DNA from: Streptomyces sp. BR123
GTDB taxonomy: Bacteria; Actinomycetota; Actinomycetes; Streptomycetales; Streptomycetaceae
Reading direction: 5' to 3'
NCBI RefSeq assembly: GCF_013401435.1
Contig: NZ_JACBGN010000043.1
Location: 1-37,933 of the forward strand
DNA: 37,933 nt
Every line of letters begins with the position of its first letter. Position 1 is the stretch's first letter. Shown here one piece after another: positions 17,017 to 25,108 of the stretch. The notes beneath the pieces are model-generated. The model had not been told where the DNA came from. It ran no database searches and worked only from the letters and a program-made list of their open reading frames with translations. The position numbers were made by a program, and so were the translations under genes.

Positions 17017-18189
17017 TCAGGCCGCCTCGGGGGCGGGCTGCTCGTGTTCGCAGGCGTCGTCGATGCCGTACGTCTCCCATGCCGGGAAGTCGTCCTCGGC
17101 GGGCACGGGCTCGCCCGGGTCGAGCAGGGAGGCTTCGAGAGCTGCTCGGAGGGCGTCGGGGCGCAGCCCGATGCCGATGAAGACGAGTTCCTGGCCCTGG
17201 GTGGTGTCGGGGCCGAGGGTGCCCGAGGGTTCGAAGCGGGCCACCGAGCCGGCCTGTGACCACAGGCCGGTGACCCGGGGGCGGCTGGCGAGCCGGAAGA
17301 AGCCCTTGGAGCGCAGGATCCGGCCGAAGGCGCCGCTGTCGAGGCCCTCGGTGACGAAGGCCCACAGGCGGCCGGGGTGGAAGGGCCGGTCGGAGCGGAA
17401 TACGAGGGAGGAGATGCCGTACTCCTCCGTTTCGGGAACGTGGTCTCCGTTGAGTTCCCGGACCCAGCCGGGGGCCTGCTGGGCCCGCTCGACGTCGAAC
17501 AGGCCGGTGCCCAGCACCTGCCCGAGAGGCACGCGTCCGCGGACGGCGGGCACGATCCGGGCCTGGGGGTTGAGGCGGGCCAGGGCGGCGCGCAGCCGAG
17601 CGGCCTGGTTCGGTCCGACCAGGTCGAGCTTGTTGAGGACGATGACGTCCGCGAACTCGATCTGGTCCATGAGGAGGTCGCTGACGGTGCGTTCGTCGTC
17701 CTCGTACTGGTTGAGTCCGCGCGCGGCGAGTTCGTCGCCACCCGCGAGCTCCGGCAGGAGGTTCGCCGCGTCGACGACCGTGACCATGGTGTCGAGGCGG
17801 GCCAGATCCCCGAGGGTGGCGCCGTCGTCGCGGGGGAAGCAGAACGTGGCGGCGACGGGCATGGGCTCGGAGATGCCGCTGGACTCGATGAGCAGGTAGT
17901 CGAAGCGGCCCTCACGGGCGAGGCGGTCGACCTCTTCGAGCAGGTCGTCGCGCAGGGTGCAGCAGATGCACCCGTTGGTCATCTCGACCAGGCGTTCCTC
18001 GGTGCGCGACAGGGCGGCCTCGCCGCCGCGGACGAGTGCGGCATCGATGTTGACCTCGCTCATGTCGTTGACGATCACCGCTACCCGTAGCCCCTCGCGG
18101 TTTCCGAGGATGTGGTTGAGCAGGGTGGTCTTTCCCGCGCCGAGGAACCCGGACAGGACGGTCACGGGCAGTCGGTCGTACGTCGTCAC
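17017..18189 (-). CDS. CobW-family (COG0523) GTPase, probable zinc chaperone
   Basis: 390 residues. P-loop GFLGAGKTT (14-22), metal-binding CICC (Cys74, 76, 77), switch/Walker B ESSGISEP (102-109) and guanine-specific NKLD (186-189) are all intact; a CobW C-terminal domain follows from about 260. The tail [10 protein letters not shown] after CEHEQ may add a metal site. COG0523 proteins use GTP hydrolysis to deliver metals, and those inside Zur regulons deliver zinc under starvation (ZigA/ZNG1 type). It lies 7 bases after the L32 stop, last gene of the leftward zinc-starvation operon. That context supports the zinc role. Confidence 0.93.
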   Translation of the reverse strand: MTTYDRLPVTVLSGFLGAGKTTLLNHILGNREGLRVAVIVNDMSEVNIDAALVRGGEAALSRTEERLVEMTNGCICCTLRDDLLEEVDRLAREGRFDYLLIESSGISEPMPVAATFCFPRDDGATLGDLARLDTMVTVVDAANLLPELAGGDELAARGLNQYEDDERTVSDLLMDQIEFADVIVLNKLDLVGPNQAARLRAALARLNPQARIVPAVRGRVPLGQVLGTGLFDVERAQQAPGWVRELNGDHVPETEEYGISSLVFRSDRPFHPGRLWAFVTEGLDSGAFGRILRSKGFFRLASRPRVTGLWSQAGSVARFEPSGTLGPDTTQGQELVFIGIGLRPDALRAALEASLLDPGEPVPAEDDFPAWETYGIDDACEHEQPAPEAA

Positions 18190-18196
18190 GGGCTGC

Positions 18197-18367
18197 TCAG
18201 CTCTCGGGGCGGAGCAGGCCGCGCTCGTACGCCTTCACCAGGCGCTGCGGCACCCGGTAGTCGGAGCCGTCGACCGTGATCGGGATGAGCTGCGGCGCGG
18301 TGGCCTTCCACTGGGCGCGGCGGTGGCGGGTGTTGCTGCGGGACATCTTCCGCTTGGGGACGGCCAC
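18197..18367 (-). CDS. rpmF: 50S ribosomal protein L32, zinc-free paralogue
   Basis: 56 residues starting [20 protein letters not shown], unmistakable L32. The zinc-ribbon cysteines of ordinary L32 are absent: there is no cysteine in the protein. Zinc-free copies replace the zinc form in ribosomes under zinc limitation. The GTG start has AGGAG 6-7 bases upstream. It lies between S18 and the CobW GTPase; the 100-base gap before it is the largest in the operon. Confidence 0.95.
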   Translation of the reverse strand: MAVPKRKMSRSNTRHRRAQWKATAPQLIPITVDGSDYRVPQRLVKAYERGLLRPES

Positions 18368-18467
18368 GGGGTTCTCCTGGATGAGTCGGGGTGTCGTCGT
18401 CGAAGGGTCGCTGCCAGGCTGGTGGTGGCAGGACATCGGTGGTGCCGCCGGCGGTCTTCGCCGAGGT

Positions 18468-18704
18468 CTACCGGGTGCCGTAGGGGAGCAGGGCCATCTC
18501 GCGGGCGTTCTTGATCGCGGCGGCGAGCTGTCGCTGCTGTTGCGCGGTGACGCGGGTGACGCGGCGGCTGCGGATCTTGCCCCGGTCGGAGATGAACTTC
18601 CGCAGCAGGTCGGTGTCCTTGTAGTCGATGTAGGTGATCTCTGCTTTGTCCAGCGGGTTGGGACGGGCCCTGAGCGGCTTGTGGGGGTTCTGGCGGCGCG
18701 CCAT
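18468..18704 (-). CDS. rpsR: 30S ribosomal protein S18, zinc-free paralogue
   Basis: 78 residues with [20 protein letters not shown] and [20 protein letters not shown], the S18 signature. The N-terminus is [19 protein letters not shown], with none of the cysteines that bind zinc in the other S18 type. The ATG lies 27 bases after the stop of the CobW-like gene. A second, housekeeping rpsR is expected elsewhere. Confidence 0.95.
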   Translation of the reverse strand: MARRQNPHKPLRARPNPLDKAEITYIDYKDTDLLRKFISDRGKIRSRRVTRVTAQQQRQLAAAIKNAREMALLPYGTR

Positions 18705-18731
18705 GCGTGTTTCCTTGAGGTCGTCGGTGCG

Positions 18732-19874
18732 TCAGGAGGCGGGGTCGAGGAGGGTGTCGAAGGCGGTGGGAAGGGATCTCCACGCTTCGGGTCCCGCCGC
18801 GTATTCGGCGTCGGTGAGCAGGCAGGATTCGAGGAGTTGTTCCAGACCGTGGCGGTCGAGGCCGGGGGAGGTGAAGACGAGGTGCTGGCAGCAGTCGCCG
18901 TGTTGGGGGTGCCAGTCGAGTGAGGCGGCGGCCCGGCGCATCGGCGGGACCAGCTCCCAGGCGGCGTCCGGCAGGGAAGCCAGCCACGGGCCGGCGTTCT
19001 CCACGCACAGGGCGCCGCCCGCGGCGTCCCAGGCCAGCAGGGCGTCGGGGCGGTCGGCGAGCCAGAACCGGCCACGGCTGCGGGCGGCGGCACAGCAGAG
19101 GTCTTCCAGGGCCTCGTAGAGGCGCTCGGGATGGAAGGGGCGGCGGCGGTGCCAGACGAAGGTGGTGACACCCGCCTCGTCGGCCTCCTGGGGGAGCAGG
19201 GCGCAGGCCGGGTGTTGGGCCGCGGCCGCCGCTTCCACGTCGAACCCGGCGAAGGCCAGCGCAGCCAGCTCGCCGGACTCGGCATCCACCCGTCGAGCGG
19301 TCGGGTGGAGTTGGGCGAGCAGCGCGCGGTCCTCGTCGTCGGCCTCCCCGCTGTCGACGAGGGCGAGTACGGGCGCGTACTCGAGCTGCCGTGCCCACGT
19401 GTCTCCGACGGTGCGCTGATCCGTGGCGGCCGCCGCGAGGCCCGCGTCGGCCAGGTCGTCGCCGTTGACGAGGTAGGGCAGGACGAGCGCGGGGTCGACC
19501 GCGGTGATCACGCCGGTGAGGTCGAGTACGCCGGCGCCGTGTGCGGTGACCACCTCGGCCATCGCCTTGGGCTCGACGGAGTCCCACAGCTCGACGACGG
19601 CCAGCCGAGTCAGTCCGCTGCCGGCCAGGCGCTCCAGCTCGGGGACCAGGTCCTCGCGGAGCGCGCAGCAGGCGCAGTCGTTGACGAGGGGGGTCTCGCC
19701 GCGCGACACCTCGCCTGAGGCGTCGCGCACCACGCGCTGCACGGTTCCCTGTGCCGCCGTGGACAGGTCGTGGTGGAGAGCGGTGCTGCCGGGGACGGCG
19801 TGCAGCAGGCGCTCCACGACCTCCTTGCGGGCGTCGGAGTGGAGCCCGCCGACGATGACGACGGGCAGGGTCAC
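18732..19874 (-). CDS. CobW-like protein with degenerate nucleotide-binding motifs
   Basis: 380 residues from GTG 19874, whose GTGA overlaps the L31 stop; GGGAGC precedes it. The order of COG0523 elements is kept: an N-terminal strand PVVIVGG, then [20 protein letters not shown] (Cys67, 69, 70), then a C-terminal CobW domain with [14 protein letters not shown]. But the P-loop position reads [10 protein letters not shown] instead of GxxGxGKT, the switch ESSG is ELWDSVEP, and where NKxD should be the sequence is LVDSGEAD. It therefore probably does not bind GTP yet keeps the metal-binding CxCC. Translational coupling to L31 implies a dedicated role in zinc starvation, perhaps as metal-binding partner of the intact GTPase. 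Confidence 0.85.
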   Translation of the reverse strand: MTLPVVIVGGLHSDARKEVVERLLHAVPGSTALHHDLSTAAQGTVQRVVRDASGEVSRGETPLVNDCACCALREDLVPELERLAGSGLTRLAVVELWDSVEPKAMAEVVTAHGAGVLDLTGVITAVDPALVLPYLVNGDDLADAGLAAAATDQRTVGDTWARQLEYAPVLALVDSGEADDEDRALLAQLHPTARRVDAESGELAALAFAGFDVEAAAAAQHPACALLPQEADEAGVTTFVWHRRRPFHPERLYEALEDLCCAAARSRGRFWLADRPDALLAWDAAGGALCVENAGPWLASLPDAAWELVPPMRRAAASLDWHPQHGDCCQHLVFTSPGLDRHGLEQLLESCLLTDAEYAAGPEAWRSLPTAFDTLLDPAS

Positions 19875-20119
19875 GCGTTGCTCCCGTACCGGCGCTGGAA
19901 GCGCTCGACGCGGCCGGCGGTGTCCAGGACCCGGGCGGTGCCGGTGTAGAAGGGGTGGCTCTGGGAGGAGATCTCCACGTCGATGACGGGGTAGGTGTTG
20001 CCGTCCTCCCACTCCACCGTCTTCTCGCTGGTGGCGGTCGAGCGGGTGAGGAAGGCGAAGTCGGCCGCCTTGTCGCGGAAGACGACGGGGCCGTAGGCGG
20101 GATGGATTCCGGGCTTCAT
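19871..20119 (-). CDS. rpmE2: 50S ribosomal protein L31 type B, zinc-free
   Basis: 82 residues beginning [20 protein letters not shown], with [11 protein letters not shown], the type B signature. It has no cysteine, unlike the zinc-binding type A L31. It follows L33 by 30 bases and overlaps the CobW-like gene by 4. In other bacteria the type B form displaces type A on the ribosome surface when zinc is scarce. Confidence 0.96.
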   Translation of the reverse strand: MKPGIHPAYGPVVFRDKAADFAFLTRSTATSEKTVEWEDGNTYPVIDVEISSQSHPFYTGTARVLDTAGRVERFQRRYGSNA

Positions 20120-20149
20120 GACGGTGTCCTTCAGAAGGGGGTTCGGGTG

Positions 20150-20314
20150 TCAGCGCTCTTCGCGGAAGTCGACGTGCCGGCGGACCACCGGGTCGAACTT
20201 GCGCAGCACCATGCGGTCCGGGTCGTTCCGCCGGTTCTTGCGCGTGACGTACGTGTAGCCGGTGCCGGCTGTGGAGCGGAGCTTGATGATCGGGCGTACT
20301 TCGTTGCGTGCCAT
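20150..20314 (-). CDS. rpmG: 50S ribosomal protein L33, zinc-free paralogue
   Basis: 54 residues, [20 protein letters not shown] then [20 protein letters not shown], typical L33; the two CxxC pairs of the zinc form are missing. First gene of the leftward operon. There is no Shine-Dalgarno before the ATG; instead a TATAGT -10 box ends 6 bases upstream, so the transcript is probably leaderless (see promoter entry). Confidence 0.95.
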   Translation of the reverse strand: MARNEVRPIIKLRSTAGTGYTYVTRKNRRNDPDRMVLRKFDPVVRRHVDFREER

Positions 20315-20320
20315 GCCGCT

Positions 20321-20348
20321 ACTATACGGGAATGGAAATCATTTCCAA
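20321..20348 (-). promoter_or_regulatory. Promoter of the leftward ribosomal/zinc operon
   Basis: Minus strand: -35 TTGGAA (20348-20343), 16-base spacer, -10 TATAGT (20326-20321), then AGCGGC and the rpmG ATG. A start point 6-7 bases after the -10 falls on or next to the A of ATG. The -35 lies within the palindrome, so a bound repressor would block it. Confidence 0.65.
20333..20347. promoter_or_regulatory. Zur-box candidate
   Basis: Perfect 7-1-7 palindrome TGGAAATCATTTCCA between the divergent rpmG and rpmB genes. Fur-family Zur sites in Streptomyces are AT-rich 7-1-7-type palindromes of this form in front of the same ribosomal genes. Its placement over the rpmG -35 and upstream of rpmB suits repression of both directions by zinc-loaded Zur. 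Confidence 0.85.
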
Positions 20349-20386
20349 CAACGCACACTTCCATCTTGAGAGGGGCAGGTAGCACC

Positions 20387-20623
20387 TTGTCCGCGCACTG
20401 CCAGCTGACCGGCGCCCAGCCGGGCTTCGGCAACAACATCTCCCACTCGCACCGGCGTACGTCCCGCCGTTTCGACGTCAACATCCAGCGCAAGCGCTAC
20501 TGGCTGCCGAGCGAGGGGCGCCATGTCCGCCTGAACCTGAGCGCGAAGGCGATCAAGACCGTCGACGCCATCGGCATCGAGGCCGCGGTGGCCCGGATCC
20601 GCGCCCGGGGGGTGAAGGTCTGA
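20387..20623 (+). CDS. rpmB: 50S ribosomal protein L28, zinc-free paralogue
   Basis: 78 residues from a TTG with AGG about 7 bases upstream: [20 protein letters not shown], then [20 protein letters not shown], a standard L28. It has a single cysteine (residue 5), so no zinc ribbon. The stop overlaps the rpsN start in TGATG. First gene of the rightward arm under the shared palindrome. Confidence 0.95.
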   Translation: MSAHCQLTGAQPGFGNNISHSHRRTSRRFDVNIQRKRYWLPSEGRHVRLNLSAKAIKTVDAIGIEAAVARIRARGVKV

Positions 20624-20928
20624 TGGCCAAGAAGAGCAAGATCGCGCAGAACGAGAAGCGCAAGGCGATCGTCGAGCGATGCGCCGCGAGGCGTGCCGAG
20701 CTGAAGGAGGTCCTCCGGCGGCCGTCCTCGACGGAGGCCGAGCGGGACGCGGCGCTGGTGGAGCTGCGCAAGCAGCCCCGCGACGCCAGCGCCACCCGGG
20801 TGCGCAACCGGGACAGCGCGGACGGTCGGCCCCGCGGGTACCTGCGCAGGTTCGGGCTCTCGCGCGTCCGGATGCGCGAGCAGGCACACGCCGGATTCCT
20901 GCCCGGAGTCACCAAGGCGTCCTGGTAG
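20623..20928 (+). CDS. rpsN: 30S ribosomal protein S14, zinc-free long form
   Basis: 101 residues, [20 protein letters not shown], ending [20 protein letters not shown] then GVTKASW: the long, zinc-independent S14 without the CxxC...CxxC ribbon of the short form. Translationally coupled to L28. A strong hairpin terminator follows 12 bases after the stop. Confidence 0.96.
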   Translation: MAKKSKIAQNEKRKAIVERCAARRAELKEVLRRPSSTEAERDAALVELRKQPRDASATRVRNRDSADGRPRGYLRRFGLSRVRMREQAHAGFLPGVTKASW

Positions 20929-20940
20929 CACCCGCAGCGA

Positions 20941-20972
20941 GTGGGTGGGCCGTCCTCCGGCGGCCCACCCAC
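20941..20972 (+). terminator. Hairpin terminator after rpsN
   Basis: Perfect 12-bp stem GTGGGTGGGCCG / CGGCCCACCCAC with an 8-base loop, 12 bases past the rpsN stop. Confidence 0.88.
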
Positions 20973-21255
20973 CCCGGCCCGACCTGGCCGGCTGTGCCGC
21001 CGTAGCCAAGCCGCTTCCCGTGCTCCGACGAGCGTTGCGGCTCCCCGGTCGGTGGCTGGACTTCCGGCAGAGCCACCACTGCTGCCGAGCCGGCCCCGGC
21101 AGTCGGCAGACATGCGCCAAGACGCTCGGCCGGAACTTCCCGGCCGAGCGTCTTGGCGTATCGGCCACCGGGCGAACCCTCCTCCCGGCCGGAGACCGCC
21201 GGCGAGACCCTCGACCAGATCCCGGCCGATGCCGTCGAGTCTGCGGCTCAGGTCT
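20973..21255. other. Intergenic region between converging genes
   Basis: Apart from the two terminators no feature is seen; no coding signature on either strand. Confidence 0.5.
21112..21161. terminator. Very long bidirectional hairpin
   Basis: An 18-bp perfect inverted repeat (GCCAAGACGCTCGGCCGG and its complement, 21116-21133 and 21140-21157) with a 6-base loop. It extends outward by four more pairs, one of them G-U in RNA. It lies between converging transcripts and probably ends the leftward SH3-protein gene's mRNA, and any readthrough from rpsN. Confidence 0.85.
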
Positions 21256-21648
21256 TCAGCAGCGCTCTGCGGGATCCCTGCCGGTGATACCGAGGTATGT
21301 CTCGTTCACCCACCCTTGCTGCTGGGAGCCCTCTCGCCGGACGTGCCACCATCCGGTGTTCCCGCCGACGCTGTCGCCGTAGGTCCAGCAGTGGTAGTAG
21401 ACGGAGACGTTCGTCCACTGACCGTATGATGCGCAGGTGGTGTGTGGGCCGCTGCGGTAGTTCACGTTGGACCCGTGGACCCCGGCTCGGTGGGCACTCT
21501 TGTTGCTCCAGGCGTGCCCGCAGCCCACCCCCGCCGCCGAGGCGGGCGCGGCGGCAACCGCGGGAGTCGCCGCCAGAACCGCCAGCAGTGCGAGAGCCCG
21601 CGCCCCGTTGCGCACCAGCGGCCCGTGATGGCGCACCTTTCGATGCAT
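21256..21648 (-). CDS. Secreted SH3-like domain protein
   Basis: 130 residues from ATG 21648 with AGGGGG 4-5 bases upstream. Signal peptide to about residue 40 (ALALLAVLAATPAVAAAPASA). The mature part has SNVNYRSGPHTTCASYGQ, then VYYHCWTYGDSVGGNTGWWH and GWVNETYLG, a bacterial SH3-type pattern in which NYRSGP and the final GWV-YL frame the barrel. Three cysteines may form a disulfide. Such Streptomyces proteins are secreted and of unknown function. Confidence 0.85.
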   Translation of the reverse strand: MHRKVRHHGPLVRNGARALALLAVLAATPAVAAAPASAAGVGCGHAWSNKSAHRAGVHGSNVNYRSGPHTTCASYGQWTNVSVYYHCWTYGDSVGGNTGWWHVRREGSQQQGWVNETYLGITGRDPAERC

Positions 21649-22109
21649 CAATCCCCCTGGTCTCCTCGATCTCGATGTGCCGCAAGGACTGTACGGAACG
21701 CCTGATGCGGAGGCATCGGCGCAAACCAGACAATGTCCCGTCAGTCTGCGGGTCGAACACGGTTGACGCGGCCGGCGGCGGCCTGACCCGCCGTCCCGAC
21801 GGCGCTGCACCCTCTGGGACGTGGCCGGCGACAGTCGTCGAGCCACTCGCCCGTACGCGGAGCTGATGGTGGCTGCGGACGGCTGCGCGTACCGCTGCCA
21901 CCGCCTGCTCCCAGGTTCGCAGCTCACCGCCGCCAGCGGCGCCCTCGTGTGCATTGGCGTTTCGGCGGTGAATCGGGTGACTCGTTCTTCATGGCTGACC
22001 TCACAGGGCGGGGGCATGGCTTGATCTCAAGTGAGGTTCAGGTTGGAGGCTTCTTCCTGTGCCGCTGACCGTAGGGCAGCGGAGCACGTCACACCTTGGA
22101 GGAAGTCTC
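21649..22109. other. Divergent intergenic region
   Basis: 461 bases between the SH3 gene and the DUF6069 gene. No coding signature on either strand. A MerR-like operator candidate is noted separately near its right end. Confidence 0.45.
22021..22044 (+). promoter_or_regulatory. MerR/SoxR-like operator-promoter candidate
   Basis: TTGATCTCAAG, 4 bases, then GTTCAGGTT resembles the arrangement TTGACCTCAAG-N4-CTTGAGGTT found in promoters of MerR-type regulators, with a few mismatches. It would drive the DUF6069 gene 66 bases downstream. No MerR gene adjoins it. Confidence 0.3.
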
Positions 22110-22562
22110 ATGTCGAGCAGTGTCGTTCCAAACCCCGGCCCCGCTGTGCCCGCTGCACCCTCGGGGCGGCGTTCCGGCCTCACCTGGTGGAAGGTGATGG
22201 TCACCGGCGCGCTCGGCGCGGCCGTGGTCAATCTGATCGTCCTTGTCGTCGCCAAACTGGCCGGTGCGTCACTCGTCGTCGTCGACGGCGGCGAAGGGCA
22301 CCCCATCACGGTCGGGGGCGTCATTGGCGCCTCCGTTGTCCCGCTGGTTGCCGGCACGGGCGCTGCCCTTCTGATGGCCCTGTGGAAGCCGGTCTTCCTG
22401 CGGATCGCACAGTACGTGGGCGGCGGGCTGGCACTGTTGTCGGTTGCCGGCCCGTTGTCGTCCGACGCCGACGGCGGCACCGTCGCAGCCCTGGCCCTCA
22501 TGCACATCACCCTCGGCGTGGCGGTCGTCACCACCCTGAGGCTCCACCACCGCCACCATTGA
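22110..22562 (+). CDS. DUF6069 four-helix membrane protein
   Basis: 150 residues from ATG 22110, with TTGGAGGAA upstream (GGAGG, spacing 7). A Pro/Ala-rich N-terminus is followed by four hydrophobic helices, around WWKVMVTGALGAAVVNLIVL, GGVIGASVVPLVAGTGAAL, AQYVGGGLALLSVAGPL and AALALMHITLGVAVVTTL, with the family's small loop. The His-rich end LHHRHH is typical. Function unknown; these genes often lie near stress-responsive regulators. Confidence 0.82.
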   Translation: MSSSVVPNPGPAVPAAPSGRRSGLTWWKVMVTGALGAAVVNLIVLVVAKLAGASLVVVDGGEGHPITVGGVIGASVVPLVAGTGAALLMALWKPVFLRIAQYVGGGLALLSVAGPLSSDADGGTVAALALMHITLGVAVVTTLRLHHRHH

Positions 22563-22882
22563 GCCTGTCGCCATCGGTCTGACCGCGAACGACTCCGCCC
22601 TCGTCCAACTCGGAGTCTTGGCACGAAGTGGGCACAGTGAGCCGGGGCGCGCCGCCTGCTCACCTGCCCCGTACACGTACGACAGGGGCACGGCGAAGCC
22701 GCGGTCGCCCGGGTGGGGGGCCGCGATGACCGGCGGCCGGGTCCGCCTCGGCTCCGCCGCCTCCGACAGTGATGCGGTCGTCGCACAGATGCCGGTTCTT
22801 CTCCCGGGCCGGATCCGCGAAAGTGGTGCCGCGCGCTTCGCTGTGGCCTCCCTCGCCGTTCTTCTGCCCGGCACAGACCGCC

Positions 22883-23083
22883 GTGTTCATAGGCCCCGGC
22901 CTGCGGGACATCTCGGCGCCGCCGGGGACCGGCCGCGCCGGCATCCTGGCACTGGTGGACGCGCTGCTCGCCGAGGACGACGACGCCGTCAGCGCGGCGC
23001 TGTCCCGCATGGCCGCCTGGGGCGATGACCTCGCCGAACAGCTCGGCAGCCCGCACTTGCCCGCGGGGTTGCGCCTGACCTGA
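22883..23083 (+). CDS. Small hypothetical protein or gene tail
   Basis: Frame from a GTG reads VFIGPGLRDISAPPGTGRAG then ILALVDALLAEDDDAVSAAL and a stop, 66 residues with strong third-position G/C and an acidic helical character. No ribosome site is visible and the frame remains open upstream, so it may be the C-terminal part of a broken gene. Confidence 0.4.
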   Translation: MFIGPGLRDISAPPGTGRAGILALVDALLAEDDDAVSAALSRMAAWGDDLAEQLGSPHLPAGLRLT

Positions 23084-23257
23084 CTTCTGTCGGCCGTTCC
23101 GGCCCGCAGACGGCAGTCGGTGCGCGCGGACGTGGGCGGGCACCGTGGACCGCCGCACGCACACCGCATCGGTTTCCTGCCCGTATGCCATGTGACGATC
23201 ACAGCCCGGGTATCGGCACGTCTGCGGCTCCAACGCCCTAGTCTGCGCGACGAGCCG

Positions 23258-23310
23258 GCTGCCGCGGTGCAGAAGGCAGCAGGCCACGAGCTGCCGGTCG
23301 ATTCCTCATC
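23258..23310 (+). pseudogene. 3' fragment of a paralogue of the 12287-12574 gene
   Basis: Reads AAAVQKAAGHELPVD, against ELEATVQKAAGHVPLPDED at the end of the small acidic protein. The DNA of the shared core GTGCAGAAGGC-GCAGGCCACG differs at one base. It stops abruptly beside the IS110 relic. Confidence 0.45.
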
Positions 23311-23340
23311 GGGTTGTCAAGCAGCCTGTGTGACGAGCGG

Positions 23341-23500
23341 TATGGGTTGTGGCACCGTCCGTCACGTAGGAGCGCCCACAGGGCGTCGACCAGGCGGCGG
23401 GCGAGCGCGCGCACGGCTCGGACCTGTCGTTTGCCCTCCGCGCGCTCACGGTCGTAGCAGCGTCGGGACTCGTCGCAGCAGCGGATGCTTGTCAGCGCCC
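23341..23500 (-). mobile_element. IS110-family transposase C-terminal remnant
   Basis: Minus-strand frame reads CDESRRCYDRERAEGKRQVR then AVRALARRLVDALWALLRDG. This is the characteristic end of IS110/IS1111 transposases, whose C-terminal part has (Y/F)YDRKRAEGKRH...LARRR(V)N(V)LWA(L/M)LRD. The DEDD catalytic N-terminal domain and the Tnp_IS110 serine motif are missing, so the element is dead. Just beyond, the minus strand shows CTTGACAACCCGATGAGG, similar to sequence found after such genes. Confidence 0.75.
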
Positions 23501-23718
23501 GTTCACGTCGTGCAGGGATTCACTGCAGGCCTTGCTCGTGATCGGCACCGAAGCCGCCGGCTGGCTCACCGCCACGGTGGCCGGGGACGATCTGATCCGA
23601 GCCGGACCCGCCAGGTGCCCGGGGTAACCCCGCTGCATCCCCGGGGCCCGGCGGACACCGCGGCCTGAACGGACGCTGCCCGAGTGCGGCCCCGCGCCTC
23701 GGCCCCGATTCTGGAGGC

Positions 23719-23931
23719 ATGGCCGACGAGTCCCGAGTGACCATCCACCCTCCCGACGACCGGGGACGCCGCCTGGTGACCTACCGACGCGAGGAGCTCG
23801 GCCGCGCGACCAGCGAGAGTGACATCCGGGACTTCCTCTACCGGGCAGGCGTGGCAGACGCCGAGGACGTCGACCTCACCGACCCGGCCCTCTTCGACTG
23901 GCAGGGCACCGGACCCGAGTCCTGGGCCTGA
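23719..23931 (+). CDS. Small acidic hypothetical protein
   Basis: 70 residues, MADESRVTIHPPDDRGRRLV then TYRREELGRATSESDIRDFL, ending FDWQGTGPESWA. Balanced composition and high third-position G/C indicate a real gene. A perfect GGAGG lies only one base before the ATG, closer than normal; translation may be inefficient, or the true start may differ. Family not recognised. Confidence 0.65.
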   Translation: MADESRVTIHPPDDRGRRLVTYRREELGRATSESDIRDFLYRAGVADAEDVDLTDPALFDWQGTGPESWA

Positions 23932-24107
23932 GCCGTGCGGGCCCTGCGGACGGAACGGTGCGATGCCGTTCGGCCTGGTCGGCGTTCCGATGTCCGGCGG
24001 GCCGCAACCGAACGCCACGCCGTCCGAACGTGACCGATCAGGCGGCTGCGTCGCCGGGGTCATCTGGCCCTTGGACCCGCGGAACACACCGCCCGGGTTC
24101 GCCGGCA

Positions 24108-24817
24108 GACCCGAACCTCGAGCGCACCCTGAACGAGCAGGTGCGCAAGCTGGAGGGCCGGCCACTGACACTGAACGCCCGGCCGCCGCAGGGCGGGGAA
24201 CCGGTGAAGGTCGTCCTCGACGGTGGTGCACTGATGAACGTGCTGGTCGCCAAGGGGATCCCGTTCGTCGACGTCCCGGCGGCCATCGACGAACTCGGCC
24301 GCGGACGTCCTGAGCGCTTCGCCCGGGCCCGCGCCGCCGGTTCGGTCCAGGTCGTCGGGCAGACCGCCCACGGTCTGACGCAGTCGGTGGTGTGCAGCGA
24401 ATGGGTGCCGGACCACTCGCCGTCCGACGTGCTGAAGGTGGGCCGCGAAGCGTTCCCCGAATGGCCGGAACCGATCCAGGCCCAGGCGCCGCAACTGGCC
24501 TTCCAGACCGGATGTGCCGTATCTGGAACGTCCCGGACCGCACCGCCGTCCAACGGGTGCCCACCGTCCAGTCGGTGCCGACGCTCTTCATCAACGGGAC
24601 GTTCGACATGAAGACCGGGGCCAGCTGGGCGCGGAAGACGGCCCGTACGCTGTCCCGTTCGACCACCGTGGAGGTGCCCGGAATCGGGCACTGGGTGGTC
24701 CCGCAGTCACCCTGCGCCCAGCAGGTGCTGGCGTCCTTCCTCACCCACCCGACCAGGCCCGACACCGACTGCGTGGCGGGCCTCAGGTGGGAACCGTTCA
24801 CGATCACCCCGAAGTGA
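24108..24817 (+). pseudogene. Headless, frameshifted alpha/beta-hydrolase (tripeptidyl-aminopeptidase-like)
   Basis: The 3' half of a TAP-like alpha/beta hydrolase. The first part, LNEQVRKLEGRPLTLNARPP to PEPIQAQAPQLAFQTG, breaks near 24510 and continues one frame over as MCRIWNVPDRTAVQRVPTVQ, SVPTLFINGTFDMKTGASWA and VEVPGIGHWVVPQSPCAQQV to the stop at 24817. The catalytic Asp (NGTFD) and His (GIGHW) regions remain, but the N-terminal half with the G-x-S-x-G nucleophile elbow is absent. Both a truncation and at least one single-base loss are needed. Two cysteines typical of secreted TAP enzymes (MCRIW, SPCAQ) are kept. Confidence 0.75.
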
Positions 24818-25070
24818 CCGGGAGGACAGCCGGCACGGTCACCCGTACGACGGTTGCGCTCCCGGTCGGCCGCAGCGACCACCGGGACCCTCCTCACCGC
24901 GCGGCCGATCACGAAGCCGTCTCCCAACAGAAACGCCAGGTCAAGTCGCAGGTCACCGCGGGCGGGTTACGCCGGCGGTCCGGAGTGCGCCGCCGGCACC
25001 GGTTCCTGCACGGCCGGCACCCGTACTGCCGCAGGCTCCGCTGCGTCCGCTCGGGGCCGTCGGTACGGCA
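24818..25070. other. Intergenic region upstream of the MerR gene
   Basis: No gene recognised; frames are Arg/Thr-rich and lack motifs. Confidence 0.45.
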
Positions 25071-25099
25071 GTGGACTCTCCCCCCGTGGGAGAGTCCAC
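25071..25099. promoter_or_regulatory. Perfect inverted repeat, MerR operator candidate
   Basis: GTGGACTCTCCC, 5 bases, GGGAGAGTCCAC: perfect 12-bp arms ending 9 bases before the MerR GTG. MerR regulators bind such dyads between unusually spaced -35 and -10 boxes; here TGGACT could be the -35 and the region around 25097-25102 the -10, which would put the start point at or near the GTG. It probably mediates autoregulation of the two-gene operon. Confidence 0.8.
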
Positions 25100-25108
25100 C
25101 ATGGAGGG

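Larger units (their letters stand above)
22563..23718. other. Gene graveyard of about 1.15 kb
   Basis: No intact gene of normal size. It contains the small frame at 22883, a tail homologous to the gene at 12287, an IS110 end, and around 23530-23625 a plus-strand frame reading LQALLVIGTEAAGWLTATVA with good codon bias but no start. A minus-strand frame near 22720-22890 (NTAVCAGQKNGEGGHSEARG) is also partly coding-like. Together these suggest several decayed genes around a lost insertion element. Confidence 0.5.
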
